Positions 48,401 to 60,990 of a stretch of DNA of 64,000 nucleotides are shown here, piece by piece. The DNA comes from Glandiceps talaboti. Its lineage: Eukaryota; Hemichordata; Enteropneusta; Spengelidae. The first letter of the stretch is position 1, and each line of letters opens with the position of its first letter. The stretch lies in assembly GCF_964340395.1 (NCBI RefSeq), contig NC_135553.1, positions 4,396,001-4,460,000 of the forward strand, read 5' to 3'. Made by a program: the position numbers and the translations under genes. The notes below the pieces were generated by a model. The model made no database searches. It had not been told where the DNA came from and saw only the letters and a program-made list of their open reading frames with translations.

Positions 48401-51400
48401 CTGTACATCAATATCAGCAGAAGTTGATTTCTAACTTGTACTGGTAAACCACAATTTTCTCCCTTTTCCATGCTATTTCAGCTAACATTGGCACAAATTC
48501 TGGACCCAGCCATCAAGCTAGCAGAGACTGGGTACCCAGTCAATGTGTTATCAGCCTTGAGTTGGAAGAACAGTGAGGGTTTGCTTACTAACCCTGCCAA
48601 TAGACATGGTCATGAAATGTTACTGAATGGTGCTGCACCTAAAGCTGGTCAAATCATGTTCCTACAGAATATGGCAGCAACATTCAGGGTAAGACACACA
48701 TCCCTCCCCTTCTCCCCTCCTTAAGATTTGCTTAATCTCATTGTCATTGCTCAAGGAAGTAAGTACTGTCAACAGGTAAATCCTCCCCAGGTGCACATAG
48801 CATCTTTCCATTAGAAATAGTCTATGATGATGCTTTCATCAGCAGTCATTGTTGAGAATCATCCAAAATAAATAACCTGAAGAATTTCTTACAATACCTA
48901 TACTTCTTTATGGCCATGACATTTGTTCTAACAATGTACTTGTGTTTTTCCCATTCATATGAAAGACCTCTGTTCCTGACCTCTTGTCATTTCTGTAACC
49001 TTTGAACCTTATACAATACATGTAGGTTTGTATTTAATCAGAATGCATCTATCACAGGAAATTGCAACCAATGGTAAAACAGGTTACTATGAAGGTAGAA
49101 TTGCCCAGGCTATTGTAGATGTTGTCAACGAACATGGTGGTGTGATGGAGTTGAGTGATCTACAAAGTCATGTGTCAACCAATGACCAGCCAATCTTTAC
49201 AGATTATAAAGGTGTCCGAGTCTGGGAAATGCCACCCAACGGACAAGGAATCACTGCTCTCATGGCTCTAAACATTTTGGAGGGTATCCCTGGTCTCAAA
49301 GGTATTTGCTTTTATCTTTATTCTCAAGGAATGTAGGCCAGTATTGTAGTCAATTATTCTGGTTCTCACTTCTGGTTCAAAATCAGCTTCCAAACAGCAC
49401 TCATGGTGGCCAAACTGCACAATCCTTTTGTTTTTTCAATAACTTGATTATGGCATATACTTTATTTATGTACTATATGAATGTACTATATTTATGTTTT
49501 ACTACAGATATATGACAAAGTACCAACATTCAAAGTTACAAAATAACCTGATACATACACTGCAATATGTGTTCTCCTAGAAGGTTCATAGACCAGTAAC
49601 ACTCTCTGTAGCTGGCCTGTTGGAGGGTATTGTGGGTCTGGTGTGATACAACTTTTTTCTTAATATGAAAGTGTTCAGTGTGTAGTTTTCACTTTATCAA
49701 GTTACTCAGCTCAGAAATTACTAGAAATTACTAGAAGGTTTACTGTGTTCTTGTACATTGTTCTGAAGGATCACACTGTACAGTATACAACTTCTGAATG
49801 ATGTTATGTAATGTATGTTACTTCTTTGCAGAAATGGGTCACAACACAACACAGTATCTGCACTATCTGATTGAATCTCTAAGACTGAGTTTTACTGATA
49901 GTACATACTATGCAGCAGACCCATCTACGGTTAACGTACCTACAGAAGGAATGTTGTCAAAGGAATATGCCACTGAGAGACGTGCACTGATTGACCCAAA
50001 GAAGTATGCATGGACTTCCATAACAAATCTCTAGACTGAAACTGAAAAGTGTTTTGATATATTTTTGGGGGGATTAAATTTACTCATCAAAATACAAATT
50101 CAATCCTTCTTCAACAGATTTTGATCAGATTGTAAGGCTCTCCTGATATGAAAAATTGCATAATTTTATTCATCGCTGTTCCCCATTTAAAAGAGTCATG
50201 AATTATGTACAAGTCACTAATTATTTTCAGTAATGTTGAACTGACAGACTACTTATGAATAGCTGTTTTTGAGTTTTCTCAGAGTTTAGAGCACCATAGT
50301 GATGATAATCAGTTTTGAAAACCTCAAACCCAAGGGACATACTAGTATGCTGGTATTCAAAATGATTTGTGCCTTGCTTTCTCATGCTGTGATTTGAACT
50401 GAACCTTTCACCATTGCTGAATAGGAAGGTGTTTTAGAAAATAAATTTTAAAAAAAGTATGAATTTTCAACAAAAAATCTTCTTTTTTCGCCAGGGCAAT
50501 AGAAGTGACACGTGGAAGTCCTCCAAGTAGTGACACTGTCTACTTTAGTGTACTTGACAAGGATGGAAATGCATGTTCCTTCATCAACAGTAACTACCAA
50601 GGCTTTGGTACAGCTTTAGTTCCAGAAGGCTGTGGATTTACTTTACAGGTAATATGTGCTAAAAGAAAAAATCTCTCTCATTTCCCAAGGCAAGATATTG
50701 AAATAGTTTTCCTGTTTTCCAAATGATGACATTTTTATGAGCTCAGAATTATCTCACTAAGTACTGGAGTTGTGGTAATATGACAAATATCAAGATAGCG
50801 TACACAATAGTATAAATTTAATATGATAAAAATTATTTTCACCTTTACAAAAACTTTCACCTCAGAAATATTCTGTCAAAGTTGTACAAAATTATGACTT
50901 GTCCCTAGCTGCCAATTTATCCTACAGTAATTTTGTCGACCTTCAGAAAAATCTCCAAGGTCAAATGCAAATTGATATCTATTATGATCACCTTGGTTAT
51001 AATTGCAGAATCGCGGAGCAAACTTTTATCTCAAGCCAGGCCATCCAAATGTAGTGGCACCAAACAAGAGACCATATCATACCATCATACCATCTATGGC
51101 AACCAAGAAAGATACCAGTGATCTGATGGCTTGTTTTGGTGTAATGGGTAAATTTATGCAGCCGCAGGGTCAAGTCCAGGTAAGTGTTTCACATTTATGC
51201 AAAACTATCAAGAACATGAGTGTAACCTTTGACCTGACCTTTGCTCAGTCATAAAAATCAAGCCACATTTCTTCATTTCTAACTATTTTGCAGAAGATAG
51301 AAGTGATCCTCATAAATTGTGACTAATATCTTATCAATTATTTTTAACTCTAGGTACTTCTCAACATGTTTGAGTTTGGTATGGATCCACAGACAGCATT

Positions 51401-51704
51401 GGACATGCCACGGTTCTGTGTCGAGTCAGTCACTTCCACAACTCAAAAGATCTCCTTTGAAGATGGTATGTCACAGACAGTCATGCAGGAACTAGCAGCT
51501 ATGGGACACACAGTAGAGGGACCAGTGACTGGATGGAACAGCAGGTCCTTGTTTGGTCGGGGACAAATCATCACTAAAGGAGCTTGGTGGCTGGATGCAA
51601 GGAGTGAGGAAGACAAGGAGGATTACTATGACGACCCAAATGTGTATTGGGTAGGCTCTGATCCAAGAGCTGATGGTTGCGCTGCAGCTGCTCAGACCGT
51701 TTAA
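45468..51704 (+). CDS. Gamma-glutamyltransferase-like protein, copy 2, 9 exons, 570 aa, altered active site
   Basis: Exons are 45468-45573, 47055-47208, 47662-47815, 48482-48688, 49058-49301, 49832-50003, 50495-50648, 51009-51179 and 51354-51704. Every exon has the same length and phase as in copy 1, and exon 1 is identical. By my count 17 residues differ in 570: none in exons 1, 5 and 7, six in exon 6 and seven in exon 8. Catalytic Thr360 is kept. However, Gly445 of the Gly-Gly pair expected to form the oxyanion hole is Lys ([14 protein letters not shown]), and His452 is Gln. Four of the changes create lysines. There is no stop or frameshift, so it is a coding gene, but its hydrolase activity may be reduced or changed. 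Confidence 0.88.
45661..45796. repeat. Poly-G and poly-C runs in intron 1 of GGT copy 2
   Basis: A G run at 45661-45674 is followed by C runs at about 45746-45758 and 45785-45796. Short minus-strand Pro/Gly open frames over them are artefacts. Confidence 0.85.
45940..46985 (+). repeat. About 220-bp tandem repeat, 4-5 degenerate units, intron 1 of GGT copy 2
   Basis: Units begin near 45943, 46168, 46389 and 46797 with GATAGCATCTTGACAGTAAG-like sequence. Each contains GGGGGTCTCCCCCTAGAAGCC and then ACTCTGAAAAGTCAATTTTGAG, or a decayed form. It is absent from intron 1 of copy 1. Confidence 0.8.
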
Positions 51705-52396
51705 TGTGATGGGACAATTCAGATGCTATTGTGTGCTAATTTCTGATGTTGCACAATTTTAAGCAACCTTTACATAATATCAACTATTTTTAGTAAAATT
51801 ACAAATACATATCACATTAATAATCATGGGATAATAGCTTAAAAGTCATAATTTGTTATTTTACGGTGGTTGTAACTGCTGATGCATTATTTGGGGGATA
51901 GTGTTTAGCATGAAAACATTAGACTGCACAGTACATTGTGTCACTCTGCCCTCACCAGCCTGCTCCGTCTGGTACATGATGAAAGAGCTTGACCGATGTG
52001 TGAGGGCACCCCATCACAGTGTACCTTACACCTTACAGACTAGAAAAACATAGGTATGCATGTATAAATGGAGATCAGGAATTGTTGTAATGAAAGTTTT
52101 TGTTTAGTTGTTTTCTTACTTAGAAACAAAAAAGGGCTTGTAATAGTAGTTGCAGCCTTTGCTATTTTAGATGATTTTATTATTTAGCAACAGATCTGCA
52201 CTTATTTGGGTATAACATTTGTGAAACTTTTGTAAATTTTTGTAAATTTTCAGAGATTATTTTAAAGAAAGATTATATAGATGGAGTAAATTTTACAAAA
52301 TGTTTCAGTATGTATTGAGGGATTCAAGGAAATAAACAGGGTCATTGTTTTCTCATTTTTTCTTCCATAAGGAAGAGATGTATTAGTGGGTGAAAG

Positions 52397-52400
<4 letters not shown>

Positions 52401-52429
<29 letters not shown>
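52401..52429. repeat. (GT)n microsatellite
   Basis: About 14 GT units inside the 3' part of duplication unit 2; unit 1 lacks them at the matching place. Confidence 0.9.
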
Positions 52430-52980
52430 CTGCCTGTGTCATCGTTTTCTCCAAAATGGCTGGCTTAATTCAAATGAAATTTAATACAACTGTTCCGTTG
52501 AGTAATGGCAAGAACTGATTAAGTTTTGGTAAAAATCGATTGATCATCTGGTCGCACACGAGCTTCGTTTTCGAAAGTGTACCACCAACGTCGGAACCTG
52601 GAAGTCAAGGAATGGATACACTCTTACGATGCGTACCATGAAGTGTGTAAACTTTCTGATGCGTAATAGCAATGTTATGCGGGTTTCAATTTCATTTATT
52701 ATTTGCCGTGGAAACGGGTGTACATATCTCGGGTATGTAGGGGATCATGAAAGCCGAGTGCAGTCGAGGATGTCAAGCATGTCTGGCATTTGAACAACGT
52801 TTCTGACAACTAACTTTCACTGGGACTTGAAAAAATCACAGATGTAGAGCTAAATTTCTTGCATAAATCATGAAATTGCAAGATTACCCTGAGGGAAGGC
52901 ATTCAGTTGAAATCTGGTGTGACATGTATTCAGATTTCAGATATCTTAATAAATTTATGTAACGTGATTAGCCTCTCTAA

Positions 52981-53797
52981 ATCTAATTATAACCACATGT
53001 TAGTGATCAGTGATTCGATTTGATTTTTTTTGTGGTTCAATAAAATTGAATTTTCAGCTGTTTTTATTTTCCCTGGCTAGTCGTTTCACCTGATTGAATA
53101 TTCACTCACTTTAATGATGAAGTAATCTATCCTACTGGACTTGTTGTTTTAAATGGCAACAGTTTTCATCATCACATGACAATTCCACTCCATCAGGTGT
53201 CACCAACCACCTGTCATTAGATATCAGTGAAGAAGTGTTGCCATTCAAAACAGCAAGTCCAGTAGGATAGATAATTACTTCGTTCTTAACTTCATACCTG
53301 GATGATTGAGAACATTCAGACACATTCACTGACTCTATTGACTAAATAAAGCCACAATATATACATCCTTTCTTCATTTCAATCATTGACAAGTCTGTGG
53401 TTTCAATTCTTCCTATGTGAATGAAAACCCTGTTCACTCTATAATTACCAAGGTATGGGAGGTTATCACGCCAAGTAAATGTGCAATGGCATACTGATTG
53501 TAAGGTGAATCAATGTAACTGTAGACACTGCAGAGTCTATGGTGTAACCTATACATTGGTAATTATACAGTGAGACACGTTTTCATTTAGATCTGAAGGG
53601 GATTAATTGAAGAAAGGATACTTGGTGTCTTTTTTCATTTAAAAATGAGAGTGAATATTCAGTCAGAAGTAAAGAATGACCAGGGAAACAAATAAAACAG
53701 AAAAAAAAAAGTTTTGTCCACCATAAAACAAAACCATGTCAAATAAAATCAATTCATGAATCACATGCTTGCTGTCCCATGTTATAACATGTTAGAT
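52981..53797. mobile_element. Nested foldback element, about 815 bp
   Basis: Diverged outer arms pair across the element: CTGTTTTTATTTTCCCTGG on the left with CCAGGGAAACAAATAAAACAG on the right, and GAATATTCACTC with GAGTGAATATTC. Inside lie two further hairpins. One has arms ATCTATCCTACTGGACTTG / CAAGTCCAGTAGGATAGAT at about 53127-53271; the other has TATAATTACCAA / TTGGTAATTATA arms between about 53402 and 53612. I could not find a clear target duplication. Confidence 0.65.
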
Positions 53798-55458
53798 TTT
53801 GACAACTGAAGTTGCATCACAAATGACAAAGTGCATACATTACCACAGCAAGGTATGTTTATGTTTTATAGGTAATTCATTAATTTACAGAGTAAATATT
53901 TTCTTGATGTACAATATTTGTACGTTTCTTTAATTTCTAAGTGAACAACAATTAAATTAAATATATTTTCAATTCATTGTGTGTGTAATATTGTATGTGT
54001 GATTCTGATAAAAATAATAGCATTGTATCAATACATATCCATGATGTGTATCGCCTGGATATGCTATTACAGGGTATCATACAACACTTGCCTACATATC
54101 AATGTGTATTGCCTGGATATGCTATTACAGGGTATCATACAACACTTGCCTGGCTAGATTACATATTTTAGTGTCATTTTCATGAGGTCCCTATAAAGGG
54201 AAGTAATGATTCATTAAGATATTTTTTAACAATGTTACTTCATAAAAATGGACGTGATGAAATTATTAAGCACATACCGCTTTTAAAATGGGGCTCAGCT
54301 GGCCTGTTTTATGCAGAACTCTTCATTTGTTTACATCTCAGACCACTAACAAATATGCATGTCAGATGGCGCCCTCAGTGGTAAATTTGAGAAGGATTCG
54401 CCATTTGCTCTGTGTAAAATATCATTTAAAAAGCAGGCTGTTTTTTTTTCTGTAAAATATGGAAATTCCTAGTCTTTTAAATTGTAGATTTTCAATTATG
54501 CTACTTTGATGTTTGACATCGTAGATGATGGACCGATGAATTCCAACCCTGGTCAGGTGTTTATAATCGTTTTTAGACACATTTATTGACACATAGCATG
54601 GCATGGCATTCTAAAGGTTTTAACTATGAGAAGCAAAGAACCATCACAAAAACAAAACTAACATGTATGAAAGAAGAGTTCCTCCACTGCCCCTTTCCAT
54701 AATACATATAAACGAAGCAAGCTGCTCCATGTCAAAGAAATCCAGAGTCAAATGTATCAGTTTCCAATAAATTTAATAAAATAAATTGAATTAGATGTCT
54801 ATCAAATGCATGTGAGTGAAAATGAACGAAAGCCGTCCATACTTTTCGGACTTCCTGTTTGGCATACATACTTAACTCATATAAATCAAGTTGTTGGTTA
54901 AAATTAAATACAACGACAATGTATCGCAAGAGAAGTATTCTTATAGAGTATTTCAACCTTGCTTTGAAATGAATCATATAATACTGATAAAATAAGAGCA
55001 GATTGGATCCAGCAAGGTGACAACAGAAGAAGAGAAATCATCTTATAGACATTAACTCCTACTGAATGTTATAATATAACTTAATAAGTAACTCTGAAGA
55101 CATACTACACAGACAGGGGAAAGAGAGTACAGTTACTTCATTGTTTTACTGACTCACATTGCACAGTCAAGAAGTTGCTTGTTTATAGCACTATCATAAT
55201 AACTTATTTCACAACTACATGTACAGCATACTTCATACTACATCACCATTATCATCATCATTACTGTCGGCTATCTATCAGACAGCATACACGGAAGCTA
55301 ATCATGGATGCAAATTGGTCACGCTTATCTTATACCATTCATCATTTGTACGTCAATGCTTCACAAATTATTTCCCAAAAAAGGAAAAAAAAAACAATTT
55401 GTACAAAAATGTAGAAAAAGTGATTTATAATAATTATTAATCTGAAAGTCAGCCTTTG
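53798..55458. other. Intergenic 3' of UBE2S
   Basis: No gene is supported. It contains a 58-bp tandem duplication and AT-rich sequence. I could not pick a convincing poly(A) signal for the minus-strand UBE2S gene. Confidence 0.5.
54034..54150. repeat. 58-bp unit, two direct copies
   Basis: GTGTAT-GCCTGGATATGCTATTACAGG and the bases after it through ACAACACTTGCCT occur twice, offset by 58 bases, with only a few differences. Confidence 0.85.
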
Positions 55459-58400
55459 TTATAATCTTTTCAGAGTCCTTTTTTTGTCTTTTTTCTTCTT
55501 CTCAAGTGCTTTTTTATCTCCTGCATGTTTTTTAGCCAGAGGGCCATTACTAGAGTAATCCGAGGCAGATGAAGTGGAAGGGCCATCGTCTAAAGATGGC
55601 GGCTCTTTGCTTTCTCTGGACGATTTGGCAGGAGCTGCATGTATCTCTGTCATCATTTTAGCTCTCTTAGAATAGTCCTCATATTGTTCAAGTAAAAGTT
55701 TGCCAGCTTCCTCATTCAAAGCTGATTCAGGATTTGGGTAAATAAGCAAACATTTAATTGTCTGTTGATGTGGGGAAAAAAAAGGAAATTTACAAGTTAT
55801 TAACACATTTAACAGTTCTATGGACACACTGGTTTAAATGTGGACTGGAAAAAACACACAGTTAACACAGTATTTCAGTTTGTGAACAAGTAAAATATGA
55901 AAAGACATGCGCACACAATCTCTATCTTAGTACATGTATACACAAGTACAATTCATATATGAAGCCTGAGACTGAAAAAGGTAGGAATTCTTGAATGCAT
56001 TCCTGATATTTATTTACATGTAAAGTATAGTGATAGGCTAGCAAATGTGAAGTACACACAAAAAAAGGCTGAGAACATGAGCTTTCACTATTGTCTATAA
56101 TCTGATTACCTCCGTCAGCAACACAGATATCTAAAAAAAACTTATGGTTGGATTTATGTGAAACATTGTGGAAAGATTGCCTATGAGATGAAGACACATT
56201 GATTACATTTTAGTATATATCTGACACTGGATCAGATACTTTTGATAACAGTGAAACCATGACATTACTTGCAACAGTCATTGAGACCCACGCCTTGAGG
56301 GCGCCCTCTTTGTTAGAACTGCTCTGCAGCATTAAAGATGTGCTCTCTACCAAATGTCCTCTACTTAACATTAGTTATCTCAAATATGACACAGTGTGCC
56401 CTCCTCTAATGATAGCCAAATTTTGTTGTTGTGAGTCAAAATGAGAAAAACTGAGATTTCTTGTGTGAGTCACCACATAGTAAGTGATAAGGGTACACCA
56501 AATTTTGTGTCATGAGAAATTGTGTTCGTCAGTAGTGCGTCAAATTGGCTTAGAGGGCACACTGCTTGGACTGTATTAGAATGCATATCAGATTGACAAT
56601 CTACCAACTTAATTGAATATCTTAGATTCCCTACACCAATGACCTTCAGCACATACAGTACTTAGTAATTTCAGAATAATTCTGAGTCAATCATTTCGAA
56701 AGATTGAGATTTCATATCTATATTTTCAAAAATATTCGCTGAAAAAAATGTTGTTATCTGAAAAATCCTGTCCTTGATCAGCTTGCATAACCACTTACTA
56801 CACCAGGGAGGGAGTGAGGAGGGACTGCATTATAGTGGAAGCAACACCTGGACCTTTCAGGTTAAATTCACACAAAATTCTAAACCAAACATCACAGATG
56901 ACATTGAATATCACTGGCGCTGCATTACTTAGACAATATAATTAGCATAATTTGTAAATTGTTGATAACTTCATCATTCTTTTCTGAGGAGATTTGCTGA
57001 TACTGTAACACCATTATTTTCTGGGGAGAACACAGAACTTAGACAAAAATGACACTCAAAGGACCAATATGCTTTGTGTTAGCTTTATAAGCCCAGTCTT
57101 CTGTTTAAATGAAGAATTGATATAATAAAAATTCTTCTGAGATAGATGAAACTAATAAAATATCACTAACTTACCAAAAGAATATGTTTAATTCCTAATT
57201 CTGGCTTCCAGTCCTTTTTCAAAGTATTCACACAAATTTCTCCATTACTTGCAACATTGGGATGAAAAATTTTTGTAAGAAAGAACCCTTTTGGCGGTGC
57301 AGAAGGAAAACCTTTCCCTAGGATTAACTTAACTCTAAAAAGACCACCAGCATACGGTGTTCCCGCTGTAAAATAAAATGCAATAAAGTAATTGTGTACA
57401 TGTCTACATTTTGAGTTCATACACATGATTAAAATTACCTAACTCATGATCTTAGGTCTCTGAAAAATGAAGACTTCAAAACACAAACTGAACATGTGAC
57501 AATTCTGGCCCTTTTACTTTCCCAAAACATTCGTGGCACTGTTGTGGTGGAGTGAAATGTAAACACACCCTGGCACTGTTACTGCTAAAGAACATTGGTG
57601 GCACTGTTTTGAATGAGCAAAATGTAACACCCGTAGCATAGCACTTTTATTGTCCAAGAACGTTTGTAGTGATGTTATGGAGTAAAAGTGAAGGCAAAAA
57701 AGAATCAGTCCTATTATATACTGTGCACGGGTCAATATTCAGTGGGTTTCTACACTATACTAACAACATCATTTTAAAGTAATAAACACAACAAACAAGG
57801 GACACCATCCAATCTTTCTTTTATATTTTGATCTTTTCCTGATAGTTCGGAGAGGCTAGATCATTTCAAAAGAACCATTCAAATATCACAGTCACAATTT
57901 CAAGCATTCATTTAAACTGTACAACCATTATCCCTACCTGGTCCTTCTAGAGTTGCTTGTATATCTGTAATATCTTCTTCGTTGGGGTAAATTTTAATGC
58001 CTTCCGGTGGGTCTGACGATAATTCTGATATTTCCTTAGCTACCTGTCTAATTGTTTGTGGTGACAAATTTTCAACATTGGAACTCTGTAAACATTGAAA
58101 ATTGAGAGTGTTAAATGGACATATTTGCTGTATAGTATTAACAGCAGTCTAATAAATGTACAAGTTATATCTAGCATCATTATTTTTATTGACGTACATA
58201 AAGAGGGGACAGTTTACTAGCCATATCCTAAACTTTTGTCAATGAAAAATTATCAATGTCAAGATCCTTGATAAACAATAACAATAATGCAAATTTATAG
58301 TGCACCTTTTCTCCCAAGAGATCAAGGCACTCACAATTACACAGGAACTAATTACTTACTACATCAACTGTGATTGATGCATTTATATTTTCCTTTCTCT

Positions 58401-59537
58401 GCAGGTATTTCAAAATTATCAGATCTATCACTAGTGTCTCCCATCAAAATAAGGCCTTGCAAAAATGGCCATGCACTCTTCTCTTCAAAGTAAGATTAAA
58501 ATTACAGCAATATGATATAATGGTGGATAAGAGACTATACTCCTGTCTTGAATGAGGAAATATATGATTGAATTGATGATATATCAAATTCAATAGTGAT
58601 GTCCCTCAAAGTATGTGTTAATTTTATAGATAACATGGGCAAATCACGGCCAATTTTGCCTCTATGGTCATTGCTTCATAAAAGATTTCAAAACAAAGAA
58701 ATCAACATGAAATTTCTCACTGAAAATAGTACACTAACAATACAATACTGTTACATTTTTGTTAAATTTGACTAAAACTACATCCTATATTGAAAGGGAT
58801 AGGGTGTTGACATTTCTTTTCACGGTTTAGTCACTTGTTCAAAGATATGGCAACTTTTTGTACTGGCCAACGTGAATTGATAATATCCACGACAAAGCAA
58901 TAACATAACATTGCATATTTGATGGGGGTTGGAGAGGATCTCGGCCTACGTCATTTCCTCTACAGCTGTACCCACCAGTAACTAGTAAATTACGTGATCA
59001 TGTTATCACTTGTTAATACTTTTAAAAACAATCACAGCTCGACGAATTTCTTGTGACCACTTATAGCTTACTAAAGATTCTGTCAAAATAATTCAATCCG
59101 TGGAATAAATGCACAGCAGAAATCGATCTGAACGCATTTCTAGGCACCGGTCCAAACATTGTTTATTGAAATTGAAGGCTACACACTGAGTGCATCAACG
59201 GTTACTTGAACGCTAACGTTTTTTGGCGAACGTTTGGTGGGTACGGTGTATCTAGATAATACTATGAGCTGCATATTCTATATGGATTTTAATCATAGCT
59301 ATATCATCCGTATATTACAAATGTCTAAGTGGTTGCAATGATGGACTTACAGGAAGCTTGTTTCGAAAAAATATTTCAGAGGTACTGATTGTTGTCAGAA
59401 AGCGTAAGAGACAATAATATCTCCATACGTTGAAAGCTACCCGACATTACCGCGTACCAAGCCAAAAACTAACTAATTATAGGTTGTTTTCGCTTTCATA
59501 ATTAGCAGAAAAAATAAAGCATACTTACACCAGACAT
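55459..59537 (-). CDS. UBE2S: Ubiquitin-conjugating enzyme E2 S, 4 coding exons, 216 aa
   Basis: Minus-strand coding exons in order are 59537-59529, 58085-57938, 57365-57175 and 55761-55459. The first carries only ATG TCT GGT before a GTAAGT donor, and the next begins [15 protein letters not shown], which matches the N-terminus of known UBE2S. The UBC fold shows [48 protein letters not shown] and the catalytic Cys97 in [13 protein letters not shown]. The C-terminal extension has [11 protein letters not shown], a lysine-rich stretch and the final LKRL. That matches the tail by which UBE2S docks on the APC/C to extend Lys11-linked ubiquitin chains in mitotic exit. Length is close to the human protein (222 aa). 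Introns are 58086-59528, 57366-57937 and 55762-57174. It is single-copy here and unrelated to its neighbours. Confidence 0.95.
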
Positions 59538-60078
59538 TGTAGCTTACAATATTCTAAAGCTAAAGACAAAAGGGGCAGAAAAGAGCCGAAAATAGAGCTG
59601 GAATGCCAATAATGATGTTCCTTGTTCTGCTATCAATATGGCTTCAAATACAAATGTACAAACTGGCCAATCAGAGAGCGAGGAAATTGCCTAGCCTCGT
59701 TCTAGAATGGAGATAAACAATTAACTACAGGGGGCGCGCTTGTAAAGATCAATCCAGAAAATCAAAGCCACTGTTTGATCGGTAATCGTTTTGATGAGCC
59801 CAACATAAAAGATGTATTTCGCATTTAAACACAATAAACTAAACATATTTTTTACTGGCTTCCTCCTGTTCATCACGGATTGTTACGGCTGTCTTATCAG
59901 GAACTGCATGAAATGGAGTGATTTATAGACGATGCCAGCCCCTCGCCCCTCCGAGTCCATCGGTAAATTTAATAGCATTGGCAATATCATATTGAACAGA
60001 TTTGTTCATTGATGTAACCTGGATTACCATGAACCTGAATTAGCATAAATTGTTTGTGTTTATGATTTGTATCCACCG

Positions 60079-60323
60079 TATAGTATAGTATAGTATAGTA
60101 TAGTATAGTATAGTATAGTATAGTATAGTATAGTATAGTATAGTATAGTATAGTATAGTATAGTATAGTATAGTATAGTATAGTATAGTATAGTATAGTA
60201 TAGTATAGTATAGTATAGTATAGTATAGTATAGTATAAGTATAGTATAGTATAGTATAGTATAGTATAGTATAGTATAGTATAGTATAGTATAGTATAGT
60301 ATAGTATAGTATAGTATAGTATA
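60079..60323. repeat. (TATAG)n pentanucleotide array, about 245 bp
   Basis: Almost 50 copies of TATAG with one added A near 60237. Because 5 and 3 share no factor, every frame cycles through the unit, and the minus strand reads as a long Tyr/Ile/Leu repeat without stops. Confidence 0.97.
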
Positions 60324-60655
60324 TATATTTTTTTTATTAAGCCGTGTACACAAGAAGTGACATTGGCAAGAAAATATACCAAATGAAACACTGATGTTTA
60401 CAATGTCTTGAAAATATTAAGTATATTATCACTGAGATATTTAGCTGTGACACTTGCTAGAGTGTCATCTACAAATGAAAAAAAATGTACTTAAATAGAG
60501 AATGATCATCAAATTTAAGTAACTGCGACTGTAAACTAAATAAAATGTCCAAGTATTCATCTCTTATCTTCTGAATTTTTTTTCATTTTTACACAGTAAT
60601 GCACAGTGAAATTCATCTCCAATACTCGAGCTACACAAGGTGCATAATCTCTGTA

Positions 60656-60990
60656 TATAGTATAGTATTGTATAGTATAATATAGCATAGGATAGTGTAG
60701 TGTAGTGTAGTGTAGTGTAGTGTAGTGTAGTGTAGTGTAGTGTAGTGTAGTGTAGTGTAGTGTAGTGTAGTGTAGTGTAGTGTAGTGTAGTATAGTATAG
60801 TATTGTATTGTATTGCACTGTATTGTACTGAACTGTACTGCACTGCACTCTACTGCACTCTACTCTACTCTACTCTACTCTACTCTACTCTACTCTACTA
60901 GTACTGCGTTGCGTTGTGGTGTGTTGTGTTGTGTTGTGTTGTGTTGTGTTGTGTTGTGTTGTGTTGTGTTGTGTTGTGTTGTATCGTATC
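60656..60990. repeat. Heterogeneous pentanucleotide array (TATAG, TGTAG, TATTG, TACTG, TACTC, TGTTG)
   Basis: Blocks of different five-base units follow each other in one register. TATAG changes to about 23 TGTAG, then TATTG, TACTG/CACTG and TACTC; after a one-base slip near 60900 come about 14 TGTTG. Neighbouring blocks differ by one or two substitutions. Confidence 0.93.

Larger units (their letters stand above)
44776..52915 (+). repeat. Tandem duplication unit 2 carrying GGT-like copy 2
   Basis: Direct copy of 34741-44560. The match includes promoter, all nine exons, most intron sequence and about 1.2 kb of 3' flank. Intron 1 has a different centre, made of a tandem repeat of about 220 bp. 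Confidence 0.85.

Noticed and set aside
58260-58345. Possible exon in UBE2S intron 1 (AATAATGCAAATTTATAGTGCACC and following)
   Set aside because: It looks like a dispersed repeat motif common in invertebrate genomes; UBE2S is complete without it.
59987-60391. 134-codon minus-strand frame with Tyr-Thr-Ile-Leu repeats
   Set aside because: It is the TATAG pentamer array without stops; the ends show no gene-like sequence.
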